Part shown: piece after piece, positions 40,140-49,236 of the stretch | How positions within the stretch are numbered: position 1 is the stretch's first letter | Layout: each line of letters starts with the position of its first letter | Origin: Pseudomonas sp. CCI4.2 | Lineage (GTDB): Bacteria > Pseudomonadota > Gammaproteobacteria > Pseudomonadales > Pseudomonadaceae | Reading direction: 5' to 3' | DNA: 64,000 nt | Assembly: GCF_034350045.1 (NCBI RefSeq) | Contig: NZ_CP133781.1 | Coordinates: forward strand, 442,001 to 506,000 | Position numbers and translations under genes: made by a program | The notes under the pieces: model-generated | Told to the model about the DNA's origin: nothing | Database searches by the model: none | The model's input: the letters and a program-made list of their open reading frames with translations, nothing else

Positions 40140-41519
40140 TTGAACAAGCAAAAACTCGCAGCAGCTATTGCACTGGCCGCACTGTCGCTACACGTTCAAG
40201 CAGATGATGCTGCGAAGCCACAAGGGTTTCTGGAAGACAGCAAACTTTCCCTCAGTTCACGTACCTATTATTACGAGAACGATGATCACTCCGCTAATGG
40301 GATCAACCAGCGCGAAACTGTTGAAACTCTCAAGCTCGACTATAAATCCGGCTTTACCCAAGGGCTAATCGGGGTCGGGGTCGATGCTCAACTGATCTAC
40401 GGTCTGCACCTTGATGGCGGCCCAGGTCACCACCCAGGCACAGGTAACTCATTCTGGCCAAGTGACAGCGACAACTCGGCTCAGGACGACGTGGCCCGAG
40501 GGGACGCAAACGTCAAATTCCGCGTGTCCAAAACTGAATTACACGTGGGTGGCGCTCTGTTTCCTCAGATGCCAATCATGATGGCGACCGACAGCCGCAC
40601 GATGCCGCAGAACTTCGACGGCGGCATGATTACCTCCAGAGAAATCGACAACCTGACGCTGAACGCGGGTCAACTGGAACACTCCACTGGCCGTGCATCG
40701 ACCAACAGCACCTCGCTGTCAGTTGCAGGCGCAACCGAAGGCAGCAACCAATTCCGTTACGCGGGTGCCGACTACAAAGTCACCAAAGACCTGACCGTGC
40801 AGTATTACCGCGCGAACCTGCAAGACTTTTATACCCAGAACTTCTTTGGCTTGATCCACGTATTGCCACTGGGTGACGACCAGTCCTTCAAGACTGATTT
40901 GCGCTACTTTAGCAGCAGCTCTGACGGCAAAAACAGCAGCGGCACGGCCGGTTACGCGTTCAACAACAACGGTGGTTATGCCAAGCACGCCAATGAAGTT
41001 GATAACGTCACCTGGAGCACCATGTTTACTTACCAGTTGGGCGGCAGCAAATTTATGCTTGGCTATCAGAGCGTCAGCGATGACGGCGGCTTCGTAATGC
41101 TGAACCAAGGTAACGTCACCAACAACGGCAAGTCTTTGGCAACTAACGGTTCCAACAGCGAAGACAACGGCGGTACCAGCTTCTACCTATACACCAACTC
41201 AGTGATCGGCAGTTTCATTCGAGCAGGTGAAGACACTTCGTTCGGTCAATACACGTACGACTTCGCACGGGTCGGCGTCCCTGGGTTGAGCGCTTTTGTT
41301 AGCTATTTGCGTGGCGATAACATTAAAGATAAGACACTTAACGGTGTGAATCACACAGAATGGGAACGCGACGCAGGTGTGGACTACGTGTTTCAGAGTG
41401 GCTACCTGAAGGGCTTCGGTACGACGCTGCGTACGGGTAGCTACCACGCAGGCGGCACAGGGGTCGCGAACCAAGACCAGACTCGCCTGATTTTCAACTA
41501 CACCTACAACTTCCTGTAA
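40140..41519 (+). CDS. OprD-family outer-membrane porin, TTG start
   Basis: The 459-residue protein is an 18-stranded-type porin for small carboxylates. It has a signal peptide (NKQKLAAAIALAALSLHVQA) and the OprD-type opening GFLEDSKLSLSSRTYYYEND, then ends in the aromatic strand LIFNYTYNFL typical of outer-membrane insertion. I choose the TTG at 40140 because GGAG lies 7 bases upstream and the signal peptide begins there; the frame to 40035 has no signal. Its position after the MFS gene suggests uptake of uronates or aldarates. It has its own terminator-like hairpin. Confidence 0.9.
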   Translation: MNKQKLAAAIALAALSLHVQADDAAKPQGFLEDSKLSLSSRTYYYENDDHSANGINQRETVETLKLDYKSGFTQGLIGVGVDAQLIYGLHLDGGPGHHPGTGNSFWPSDSDNSAQDDVARGDANVKFRVSKTELHVGGALFPQMPIMMATDSRTMPQNFDGGMITSREIDNLTLNAGQLEHSTGRASTNSTSLSVAGATEGSNQFRYAGADYKVTKDLTVQYYRANLQDFYTQNFFGLIHVLPLGDDQSFKTDLRYFSSSSDGKNSSGTAGYAFNNNGGYAKHANEVDNVTWSTMFTYQLGGSKFMLGYQSVSDDGGFVMLNQGNVTNNGKSLATNGSNSEDNGGTSFYLYTNSVIGSFIRAGEDTSFGQYTYDFARVGVPGLSAFVSYLRGDNIKDKTLNGVNHTEWERDAGVDYVFQSGYLKGFGTTLRTGSYHAGGTGVANQDQTRLIFNYTYNFL

Positions 41520-41537
41520 GCACTTAACTGCATCGGG

Positions 41538-41563
41538 GGGAGGCGGATTTATCTCCGCCTCCC
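41538..41563 (+). terminator. Hairpin downstream of the OprD gene
   Basis: GGGAGGCGGA and TCCGCCTCCC pair around a 6-base loop. Only a short pyrimidine tail follows, so termination strength is uncertain. Confidence 0.65.
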
Positions 41564-41591
41564 TCTCATCACCGGTTATGCGTGGGCTATA

Positions 41592-42443
41592 TCACCGCCC
41601 CAACCCCTTCCTAAACCGATACGAAACAAACCCTGCCGACCAAGCTGGCTTGGATTGCAGCCTAAATGTCCGTGCCGGCGGCAGGTCCACGGCGGCTAAT
41701 AGCTTCGGTGGAATTCCTCCCAAGTAATCACTGTGGTCGTATTTCCATTCGTTCGGGATTTCCCAGTGGGGGTCTACGTTGTCGGGGCATGGCAAGTCGG
41801 GGCCGTCGCGGCCCAGGGCGCCCTGCCAATAGGGATGACCCTTGTCGACCACGCCCGCCAAGGGATTGCCGAGGGGAAAGGCGACTGCCAGTACGTGGTC
41901 TTCAAGGGAGGCCAGTATCGACAGCGTCTTCAACTTGCCCGCCGTCGCCTTGTATTGTGTGTTCAGGCAATTGTCGTTGATGGCGCCGGCCATCAAAATT
42001 GCTTGGGTCACTGGCAGCTTCATTTGGGTGATGGTTTCTAAAATGACCCGTGCCCCGAGGCTGTGGGAAACAAAAGACAGGCTGGTAGCGGCGCCGAAAT
42101 GACGGTCGACAAACGCGGCCAACAAACCCGCGCTGGTTATGGCTTCGCTGTCTTCAAAGGGATAATCCAGAACCGGCACCCAGCGTGAATCCCCCGGCCA
42201 TAGAACCCCTACAAACAGGGTATTTGGCCCCAACTCCAATAATCGCTCCCACCCGGTCAGGCTTTCAATGCCGTCATTGCGGTTCACATTAAAACCGTGG
42301 GTGGCGAATAGCACGTCGTGCCCTCGCGCTTGCCTGACTAACTCGTCGAAGTTTGGGTAATGCCCATATCCCTGGCGGACGATAACCTCGCTGGCCGGGA
42401 TGCCACCTACGCTGTCAGCGCGTAAATCAAGAAACCACGTCAT
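41592..42443 (-). CDS. Alpha/beta-hydrolase of unknown substrate, paired with a membrane protein
   Basis: The 283-residue protein has a serine-hydrolase nucleophile elbow SHSLG (Ser128) and an oxyanion-like THGFNVNRNDG near residue 48, as in DUF900-type hydrolases. A candidate acid and a histidine (KYDHSDYLGG) follow near residue 245. No signal peptide is seen. It starts at the ATG at 42443, 10 bp after the stop of the upstream membrane gene on the same strand, so they form a two-gene operon. The substrate is unknown; lipase or esterase activity is possible. Confidence 0.75.
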   Translation of the reverse strand: MTWFLDLRADSVGGIPASEVIVRQGYGHYPNFDELVRQARGHDVLFATHGFNVNRNDGIESLTGWERLLELGPNTLFVGVLWPGDSRWVPVLDYPFEDSEAITSAGLLAAFVDRHFGAATSLSFVSHSLGARVILETITQMKLPVTQAILMAGAINDNCLNTQYKATAGKLKTLSILASLEDHVLAVAFPLGNPLAGVVDKGHPYWQGALGRDGPDLPCPDNVDPHWEIPNEWKYDHSDYLGGIPPKLLAAVDLPPARTFRLQSKPAWSAGFVSYRFRKGLGR

Positions 42444-42453
42444 GGCATTGGCC

Positions 42454-43158
42454 CTATTTACGGAACGCCTCGGCGGCCTTGGCACCTGCAGCGATAGCAC
42501 TCGTCAGGTCTTTGGCGACAGGGGCGACCGGGGTGGCGGCCAATCCCACAAGCAGTGCTACGCCCAAAGATTTGAAGGACTGGTCGTACGCATAAAAGCC
42601 GACGACGGCCAACCCGATTGAAACCACGACCGACAGTGCTTTGGCACTGTTCCGGTAAATTTGGTCGCCGCGTTCGTAGCCTTGATCGAGTATCGCGGTG
42701 AGCATTAAATCGAAACGTGCCCATGCGTCGCCTTCTCTTAAGGTAAGCCCGGTGCCGTTGCTTATCTTCTCCGCCAAGGAGGCCAGCACTTCGGCGTTCA
42801 TGCCGGTCGCCGTCGCGTAAGCGCCAGCGGTGGCGGTGCTGAACCGGAGCTTAAGCAACGATTTCGCGATGGCTTTTTGACCCTCCAGCGCCGTGCCGTT
42901 TAGCCAATTAGCACGCAGCGTTAACATCAGTTGATGTGAACCTAGAGATGAAGCCATTTGCGGCGTGATAGTGGTTTCATTAAATTCTCCCTTTGGGAAA
43001 AATAACGCCACGACACGCTCGATCTCCGAAAACCCACAGTTAGAGACCCCACCACCGAACGCTTTTGTAGTATCGACTAACGCAAAAGCAGCGGTGCCCA
43101 GTCCGGCCGCTGCTGCGATGCATTGGGAGATCGTATCTATCAACGCAATATCCGCCAT
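42454..43158 (-). CDS. Membrane protein of unknown function, partner of the hydrolase
   Basis: The 234-residue protein has a helical N-terminal part with a Gly/Ala-rich stretch near 14-30 and two strong hydrophobic segments near the C-terminus (about 173-191 and 196-212), with a short loop between. It is not recognised. Ribosome binding site AGGAGAAGC precedes the ATG at 43158. Its tight link to the hydrolase gene suggests the pair acts together, perhaps as a membrane-linked effector; that is an inference. Confidence 0.7.
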   Translation of the reverse strand: MADIALIDTISQCIAAAAGLGTAAFALVDTTKAFGGGVSNCGFSEIERVVALFFPKGEFNETTITPQMASSLGSHQLMLTLRANWLNGTALEGQKAIAKSLLKLRFSTATAGAYATATGMNAEVLASLAEKISNGTGLTLREGDAWARFDLMLTAILDQGYERGDQIYRNSAKALSVVVSIGLAVVGFYAYDQSFKSLGVALLVGLAATPVAPVAKDLTSAIAAGAKAAEAFRK

Positions 43159-43371
43159 GTCGCTTCTCCTCGCGAGATCAGCCTCATGAAATACGCCTGC
43201 ATACCCGAAGTGCTCGGGGCCGCAAAATAACAACTATAGCGTTACCTGCGCCCAACGCTAATCCGGGTCGCTTTCTATCTAACGCGCTTTAGATCTCTGA
43301 CGGGAACCGAACTCAACCCGCTATAATCAAAATCGTTCAGGCCATTTGGCCGTCATGCCTTCGGAGTTTCC

Positions 43372-43644
43372 ATGAAGCGCTGTGTACTGATTGGCTTGTT
43401 CCTAACTGCAACCACATTGGCGCTCCCGGTTTTTGCCGGAAACGAAAGCAGTCTCTGCCAGATCAACCTCCAAAAAGTAAGAGACGCTCAGTCGAGTAAT
43501 CCGGGGATGAACGATCAGGTCAGGGGGGATATCGACTCTACGCTGCACCGAGCCGAAGCGGCATTTGCCCGAAATAACGACGACGGTGCCCGTGAGTGCA
43601 TTTCGTTAACGACCCAGGCGATGCAGAAAATTCAGAGTAATTGA
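43372..43644 (+). CDS. Small secreted two-cysteine protein, paralogue of 22154-22444
   Basis: The 90-residue protein has a signal peptide (KRCVLIGLFLTATTLALPVF) and a mature part of about 67 residues with two cysteines (LCQINLQ and RECISLTT) in the same places as the protein at 22154. Both share MKR-x-VL-x-GLFLTA and an ALPVFA or SPVFA cleavage region. A helical middle lies between. Function is unknown. A TATAAT at 43322 may be its promoter, and GGAG lies 7 bases upstream of the ATG. Confidence 0.85.
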   Translation: MKRCVLIGLFLTATTLALPVFAGNESSLCQINLQKVRDAQSSNPGMNDQVRGDIDSTLHRAEAAFARNNDDGARECISLTTQAMQKIQSN

Positions 43645-43773
43645 CACTCCGTCATCCAGAAACACGGCAAGTTTCAGGCGCTCGGTGAGGCGCCTGGAAC
43701 TTTTTCGCTAAAGAGAAATTTCAGCCAAGGCACGATGTCTTTAATTCACCCCTCTGAATTAAAGGTTATATCC

Positions 43774-44172
43774 ATGAAATTTTCGACGTTTTCTCAGGCT
43801 TTGTCGAAGTGGGCCGGCAGCGCCAAAACATTTTTGGCGGCGCTTGTGATGATTCTGATTTGGGGGATGACGGGACCATACTTTCACTACAACGACACGT
43901 GGCAGCTGATTATTAACACCTCGACCACCATTATTACGTTTCTGATGGTATTCGTGATTCAAAATACCCAAAATCGTGATAACGACGTGCTGCACATCAA
44001 GATAGATGAATTGCTGCGAGCGACCACCGATGCGCAAAACGCCCTTCTCAGCCTGGATAAAATGGATCACAAAGAGCTAAGAGCGTTGCGCAAAAAATAT
44101 GAGGCGCTGGGCGACGAGGAAACCCTCGACCGCAATCTCGCTGCAAAAATAGAGAAGAAAGTGTCCGAATAA
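43774..44172 (+). CDS. Small membrane protein of the low-affinity iron permease family
   Basis: The 132-residue protein has two transmembrane segments (about 17-37 and 45-65) joined by a short loop, with the family stretch FLMVFVIQNTQNRDNDVLHI. A charged, helical tail follows (DELLRATTDAQNALLSL, then KKYEALGDEE). The family is named for low-affinity iron uptake, but its actual function is uncertain. The ATG at 43774 follows AAAGG. A terminator lies right after it. Confidence 0.8.
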   Translation: MKFSTFSQALSKWAGSAKTFLAALVMILIWGMTGPYFHYNDTWQLIINTSTTIITFLMVFVIQNTQNRDNDVLHIKIDELLRATTDAQNALLSLDKMDHKELRALRKKYEALGDEETLDRNLAAKIEKKVSE

Positions 44173-44182
44173 GGCACCTATA

Positions 44183-44210
44183 AAAAGGGCGTTCCGTGAA
44201 CGCCCTTTTT
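44183..44210. terminator. Bidirectional terminator between converging genes
   Basis: AAAAAGGGCGTTC and GAACGCCCTTTTT pair around a 2-base loop. It ends the small membrane protein gene and the converging hemerythrin gene. Confidence 0.9.
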
Positions 44211-44221
44211 AATCAGGCTCA

Positions 44222-44698
44222 TCACGCCGCTTTCATGTCCGCCATCAACGACTTCTTCAACTGAGCTTTCATCACTTCCATTTCCTTACCGATCTCCTCG
44301 AGTTTTTCCTTACCCAAAAGCTCCTCGCACTGAGGAAACATTTCCTCCTCCTCTTCTTCGATGTGGTGCTCCAGCAATTCCTTGACCACTTTGACTCGCC
44401 CAGCAAATTCGGGTGTGCTTGGGTCGGTGACTTTTAAATCCGGCAGCACCAGAGAGTCCACGGTGCGATGCTCTTCCTTGGCTTCGTAATACATGATGTC
44501 CTGTTCTTTGCTGCCGGCGGCTTTAAACGCGGGGTACAGAATCTCTTCTTCGAGCTGTGTATGGATAATCAATTCCATTTCCAGCTTGGTTAACAGGTCG
44601 GCGCGTTTCTTAAGCGCACGATCCGACGACTCACTGAGCTGAGTGAGAATTTCCTTGACCCGTACATGGTCTTGAACAAGCATGTCGATAGCATTCAT
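44222..44698 (-). CDS. Hemerythrin-domain protein
   Basis: The 158-residue protein is a four-helix hemerythrin-like domain expected to hold a di-iron centre. The ligand pattern is visible: QDHVRVKEIL near residue 10, HTQLEEEILYPAF near 46, EEHRTVDSL near 75 and LEHHIEEEEEEMFP near 108. It may bind oxygen or nitric oxide or sense redox state. The start ATG at 44698 follows TTGGAGAACC. It stands alone, converging on the small membrane protein gene. Confidence 0.88.
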   Translation of the reverse strand: MNAIDMLVQDHVRVKEILTQLSESSDRALKKRADLLTKLEMELIIHTQLEEEILYPAFKAAGSKEQDIMYYEAKEEHRTVDSLVLPDLKVTDPSTPEFAGRVKVVKELLEHHIEEEEEEMFPQCEELLGKEKLEEIGKEMEVMKAQLKKSLMADMKAA

Positions 44699-45223
44699 CA
44701 CGGTTCTCCAAAGAAAAAGTGGCAACTTATATGCGGGGTCGCCTGCTCGGGCTGATAAGTGTCAGAGCAATATTGCTCACTCAAGGCATTTAGCATCTTC
44801 CATGCCTATTCCAACAGAAGATTAAATACACATAAAAACAATGAGTTACCAGTACCCACTTGAACGTGCTCCGTGCAATTTGCATGACAACTTAAAAAAC
44901 AAACAGTGCATATTGCCGCAACGTTAGTTAACTAATAAATTAGCCATATCCACTCATCAGACAACAGTGAACTTAGCGGAGCCTACTTTCTTCTTCGCAG
45001 CGGGTAAATGCGACCGCTCAACCGGAAGGATGGCCCGGGCTGTTTAACAAACGTTAGAGCGACGCGGTATTGAAGGTCTTACCGTCTTCAACGGCGTCGA
45101 TGCACGACGCGCCTACCGCTCGATGCGGCATAACTGGATCAGTGAAATGGTCATCGGCGCACGACTGCAAGACTACTCTCACCCATCGGCGACGTATCCC
45201 TGAGACAGCGGCCAACTAAATCC
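44699..45223. other. Intergenic stretch with a decayed coding fragment
   Basis: No intact gene is seen. A plus-strand frame from 45048 to 45203 reads as a C-terminal fragment (LTVFNGVDARRAYRSMRHNW and so on) with a stop just before it. It looks like the end of a lost gene, not identified. The 44726-44960 part is AT-rich and holds nothing recognisable. Confidence 0.4.
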
Positions 45224-45298
45224 GTAGGAGCCGACTTGTTGGCGAAGCAGTGTCTCAGAAAACCGCATTAGAACCTTCGCCAACAAGTTCGCGCCTAC
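45224..45298. repeat. REPIN
   Basis: GTAGGAGCCGACTTGTTGGC at the left is mirrored by GCCAACAAGTTCGCGCCTAC at the right. It is a further REP family variant, between the decayed fragment and the alcohol dehydrogenase gene. Confidence 0.8.
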
Positions 45299-45310
45299 AG
45301 ATGTCTGGCG

Positions 45311-46498
45311 TTAGCTGAGATGCGAACTCATGCCCGGTGTCAAAATCACCTTGCGGCAATCTTCTTCTTTTTTGTCGAAGATTTTGTAACCCTCCACCGC
45401 ATCCTCCAGGGACAACCGGTGAGTGATGATGGCTTCCGGTGTCAGCGCGCCGCTTTCGATATGTTCCAGCAGTTCGGGCAAATAGCGCTGCACGTGGGTC
45501 TGGCCCATTTTGAAGGTCAAGCCTTTATCGAAGGCGTCGCCAAACATGAACCCATGAATAAACCCTGCGTAGACGCCCGGCACGCTGACCGTACCGCCGC
45601 GACGCACGGCGGCGATGCACTGACGCAGGGCTTTGCCGCTACTGCCTTCGAGCTTGAGCGTGGCCAATACCGTTTCAGTGGTGCTGCCCTTGGCCTCGAA
45701 ACCCACAGCATCGACCACACCATCCACGCCTCGCATCCCCGGCGTTTGGCGGATGATGGTGTCGGCAGGATCATCGTCCTCATCGAAATTGATTGGAATA
45801 ACGCCGTAGGTGCTGTGAGCGTACTCCAAGCGATACGAATGATGGTCAACCATGAAAATCTTTTCGGCGCCCAGCATGCGTGCGCACGCCGCGCTGAGTA
45901 ACCCCACCGGCCCAGCGCCATAAATCGCGATGCTTGAGCCCTTACCGATTCCAGTGTTCAACACCGCCTGCCATGCGGTGGGCAAAATATCGGACAAGAA
46001 CAACACCTTCTCGTCGGCCAATGTACCCGGCACTTTGAAAGGGCCGACGTTGGCCTTAGGCACCCGCACATACTCAGCTTGGCCGCCTGGCACGCCACCG
46101 TATAAATGACTGAACCCAAACAGTGCCGCGCCAGGTGGGATCGACTTTTTGTTCATAATCGCGCCGCGCCCGGTATTAGTGGTTTCACAGGCGGCGAACT
46201 GATCCTGCTGACAGAAAAAGCAGCTGCCACACGCGATCACAAAAGGGATCACAACCCGATCACCTTTCTTCACTGCCGTGACCTGCGAGCCCACTTCTTC
46301 AACCACCCCCATGAATTCATGGCCAAAGATATCGCCATGCTCCACAGCAGGAATTTTGCCCCGATAAAGGTGCAAATCGGAGCCGCAAATAGCCGTGGCC
46401 GTGACTTTCAAAACGATGTCGTCCGCATCTTGTATGACCGGATCTGGAACGGTATCAACCCTTACGTCATGGGCGCCGTGATAAGTAAGTGCTCGCAT
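45311..46498 (-). CDS. Zinc-dependent alcohol dehydrogenase (glutathione-independent formaldehyde dehydrogenase-like)
   Basis: The 395-residue MDR-family enzyme has a catalytic zinc site ([26 protein letters not shown]), a structural zinc cluster of four cysteines ([15 protein letters not shown], about 90-104) and an NAD-binding loop ([12 protein letters not shown], about 190). The extra insert near [13 protein letters not shown] fits the formaldehyde/S-hydroxymethyl-type long-chain group. Substrate is not certain. It is a single gene flanked by REPINs on both sides. Confidence 0.85.
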   Translation of the reverse strand: MRALTYHGAHDVRVDTVPDPVIQDADDIVLKVTATAICGSDLHLYRGKIPAVEHGDIFGHEFMGVVEEVGSQVTAVKKGDRVVIPFVIACGSCFFCQQDQFAACETTNTGRGAIMNKKSIPPGAALFGFSHLYGGVPGGQAEYVRVPKANVGPFKVPGTLADEKVLFLSDILPTAWQAVLNTGIGKGSSIAIYGAGPVGLLSAACARMLGAEKIFMVDHHSYRLEYAHSTYGVIPINFDEDDDPADTIIRQTPGMRGVDGVVDAVGFEAKGSTTETVLATLKLEGSSGKALRQCIAAVRRGGTVSVPGVYAGFIHGFMFGDAFDKGLTFKMGQTHVQRYLPELLEHIESGALTPEAIITHRLSLEDAVEGYKIFDKKEEDCRKVILTPGMSSHLS

Positions 46499-46672
46499 GG
46501 AGTGCTCCCCGAGTGTGCAGCTATGCAGTGGTCAAAAGGGAGGCTGCGTCAGGCTAGCCTCCACAGAAATTGGGAAGCCAGCGCGACGGCAAAAGTTCAG
46601 GGGACGTGGACCAGCGGGGAGGAGCGCCTACAAGCATCCGGGCTTTTGGACTGCGCGTCTGGTGCCGCCGCT

Positions 46673-46760
46673 GTGGGAACCGAATTTATTCGGGAAGGCG
46701 TAGTGTCAAACACGGACTCAGTGGATTTGAAATCCATTCCCGAATAAATTCGGTCCCACA
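46673..46760. repeat. REPIN
   Basis: GTGGGAACCGAATTTATTCG at the left is mirrored by CGAATAAATTCGGTCCCAC at the right. The CCGAAT-type core recurs at 54939 and 60058. Confidence 0.8.
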
Positions 46761-46806
46761 GATTTGAACTGACCCCCAAAAGTTGGATCCCACAGAAGAC
46801 GGTGCA

Positions 46807-47745
46807 TCAGACCGCGTTTACAACCTCGCCGCGCTCCAGGAACGCCTTCAAATTGCTGAACACCACCGCTTCCATGCCCAAACGGGTTTCTTCGGTGCCG
46901 CTGCCAATGTGCGGCAATAGCACGACGTTCGGCAGTTCAAGCAAAGCGCTTGGCACCTTAGGTTCTACGTCGAAAACGTCCAGCCCGGCGGCGCCGAGTT
47001 TGCCGTTGACCAGCGCGGCGACCAATGCGTCTTCATCAACCACCGTGCCCCGCGCAACGTTGATCAACGTGCCGGTTTCGCCCAGTGCTTCGAGCACGTC
47101 GGTGCTGATCAGGTGATGGGTCGAAGGACCACCAACGCAGGTCAGGACCAGGAAGTCCGACCAACGCGCCAGTTCGATCAAGTCCGCTTCGTACTGAAGG
47201 GGGCTGGTCGCATCAGGTTTACGGTTGTGATAACGCGCTTCCATGCTGAAGCCGCTGGAACGCTTGACCACTTCTTTGCCGATGCGCCCCAAGCCAACGA
47301 TGCCAAGTTTTTTTCCGGTCACGCTGCGGCCCAACGGGAAAGGCTTGGCGCCCCATGAGCCGTCGCGAACAAAGCGGTCGCCGAGGGCAATCTTGCGGGC
47401 GCTGTCGATGATCAGGCCCATGGCCAGGTCGGCAACACAGTCATTGAGGACGTCCGGCGTATTGCTAATCTGAATCCCACGCGCATGGGCGGCGCCTAAG
47501 GCGATTGCGTCATAACCCACACCAAAGCTGCAAATCGCTTTCACGGAGGGCATCGCCGCCAATTGCGCCGCTGAACAACCAAAGCGAGCCGAGGTAATAA
47601 CGATGTCGAACTCGGCGCCGCGCTCCTTGAGAAAGGCGACCGGGTCTGCCTGGGTCCAAAGTTGCTGGACGTCATGGGCTGCGGCCAATTGTTGATTGAA
47701 TCGGTCAGTCAGTGGGCCGACTTGCAGCAAACGTGGATTAGCCAT
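46807..47745 (-). CDS. D-isomer-specific 2-hydroxyacid dehydrogenase
   Basis: The 312-residue NAD(P)-dependent enzyme has the nucleotide loop LGIVGLGRIGKEVVKRS (about 148-163), the RGTVVDEDALV region and the catalytic His near PHIGSGTEETR, with the catalytic Arg in NVARG. It resembles glyoxylate/hydroxypyruvate reductases (GhrB-like). As the last gene of the block after a sugar-acid MFS gene, its substrate could be a hydroxy- or keto-acid from aldarate breakdown, but this is uncertain. The ATG at 47745 follows AGAGGAATT. Confidence 0.82.
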   Translation of the reverse strand: MANPRLLQVGPLTDRFNQQLAAAHDVQQLWTQADPVAFLKERGAEFDIVITSARFGCSAAQLAAMPSVKAICSFGVGYDAIALGAAHARGIQISNTPDVLNDCVADLAMGLIIDSARKIALGDRFVRDGSWGAKPFPLGRSVTGKKLGIVGLGRIGKEVVKRSSGFSMEARYHNRKPDATSPLQYEADLIELARWSDFLVLTCVGGPSTHHLISTDVLEALGETGTLINVARGTVVDEDALVAALVNGKLGAAGLDVFDVEPKVPSALLELPNVVLLPHIGSGTEETRLGMEAVVFSNLKAFLERGEVVNAV

Positions 47746-47799
47746 CAAACAATTCCTCTGTTGGATAACGTCGAGCCGCGCCCGACGCTTGTTTCAGCC

Positions 47800-49125
47800 T
47801 TAGACGGGTTTGAGCACGATACGGTGTAAACGGCCCAGCAGCAGTGAATAGGACAAAGTGCCCATCAACGCGACCAGCCCGATGAAGTTGAATGCCCAGG
47901 CAAACGAGCCCGTGCTCTGAACAATGAAGCCGACCATGATCGGAGTCACGATGCCGGCCAGGTTGGCCGACAGACTGGTAACACCACCGGTCAAGCCGAT
48001 CAATTCTTTGGGCGCTACTTCCGAGACCGCCGCCCAAGACGCTGCAGAAACACCTTGAGCAAAAAAGGCAACGGTCAGAATCGCGATGCACAGCTCATTG
48101 GATTGCACGAAGTTGACCAACACGATGGACATGCCCAGCGCCGAGCCGATCACCAACGGCGCCTTGCGAGCGAAGGACATCGAGAAGTTGCGACGGATCA
48201 GCAGGTCCGAGAAATAGCCTGCCAGTAACACACCGACGGTAGCGCCGATGTAGGGCAGCGCAGCAAAGATGCCGACCTTGACCATGGTCATCTTGCGCTC
48301 TTCCATCAGGTACGTCGGGAACCAGGTCAGGAAGAAATACAGCGCCGAAGAGCTGGCGAACTTGCCGATGCAGATCGCCCAAATCTGTCGGTAGGTAAAC
48401 AGCTGACGTACCAGTTTCCAATTGAAAGGCGTACGTTCTTTACTGCTCTGGGCCAGACCGCCGCCCTCTTCGATGTAGGTCAGCTCTTCTTTGCTCAGGT
48501 GTTTGTCCGCCAGCGGGTCCCGGTATTTCCAGTACCAAATACCGCCGAAGATCACCCCTACGCCGCCAGTGACATAGAACACCTGCTTCCAGCCGTACGT
48601 GGTGGCAATCCACAGCAACAACCCGGAAAACAGGGCGGTGCCGATGTATTGGCCCATGACATAGATACTGGTGGCCAACCCTCGCTCGCGGGTCGGGAAC
48701 CACAAGGTCACCGCTCGGCTGTTGGCCGGAAACGCTGGGGCTTCCATGGCGCCGATGGTCAAACGCAAACCGAAGAGCATGCTGAAGTTGCTGACGGCCC
48801 CTTGAAACACCGTCGCGATGGACCAGACCACCAGCGAAATGCCGTAGGTAATTCGTGAGCCAAAGCGGTCAGCCATGTAGCCACCGGGCAACAGCGCGAA
48901 GGCATAGGTCCAGGCAAACGCGGAAAAGATCAGCCCCATTTCGATCTTGTCGAAACCGAGGTCTTTGGCCATGAACGGCGCGACGATGGAAATGTTGATG
49001 CGGTCGACGTAGTTGATCACTGTTGCGATAAGCACCAGTGCCAACATGAAATAGCGCCGCCGGGTCGGCAACGCCGTGGATACGCGCGTGGCAATTGCCG
49101 GACGAACGAGGGTCTCGGTCTGCAT
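47800..49125 (-). CDS. MFS transporter, ACS family (sugar-acid uptake)
   Basis: The 441-residue protein has about 12 membrane helices and ACS motifs: INYVDRINISIVAPFMAKDL in helix 1, GGYMADRFGSRITYGIS in the first cytoplasmic loop and AMEAPAFPANSRAVTLWFP in helix 4-5. It resembles glucarate/galactarate and galactonate transporters. It lies downstream of garD on the same strand. I choose the ATG at 49125, which has GAAGGT upstream; a start at 49158 is in frame. Confidence 0.82.
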   Translation of the reverse strand: MQTETLVRPAIATRVSTALPTRRRYFMLALVLIATVINYVDRINISIVAPFMAKDLGFDKIEMGLIFSAFAWTYAFALLPGGYMADRFGSRITYGISLVVWSIATVFQGAVSNFSMLFGLRLTIGAMEAPAFPANSRAVTLWFPTRERGLATSIYVMGQYIGTALFSGLLLWIATTYGWKQVFYVTGGVGVIFGGIWYWKYRDPLADKHLSKEELTYIEEGGGLAQSSKERTPFNWKLVRQLFTYRQIWAICIGKFASSSALYFFLTWFPTYLMEERKMTMVKVGIFAALPYIGATVGVLLAGYFSDLLIRRNFSMSFARKAPLVIGSALGMSIVLVNFVQSNELCIAILTVAFFAQGVSAASWAAVSEVAPKELIGLTGGVTSLSANLAGIVTPIMVGFIVQSTGSFAWAFNFIGLVALMGTLSYSLLLGRLHRIVLKPV

Positions 49126-49236
49126 CGTTGTACCTTCTTTATTTTTATTAGGGTTCATCGATCAAGCATTGTCGCGGCTGGGCATGGAGATGCAGGAACG
49201 AGGTGCTCCCTCGTTCCTGCTGTTCAATCGCCGGTA

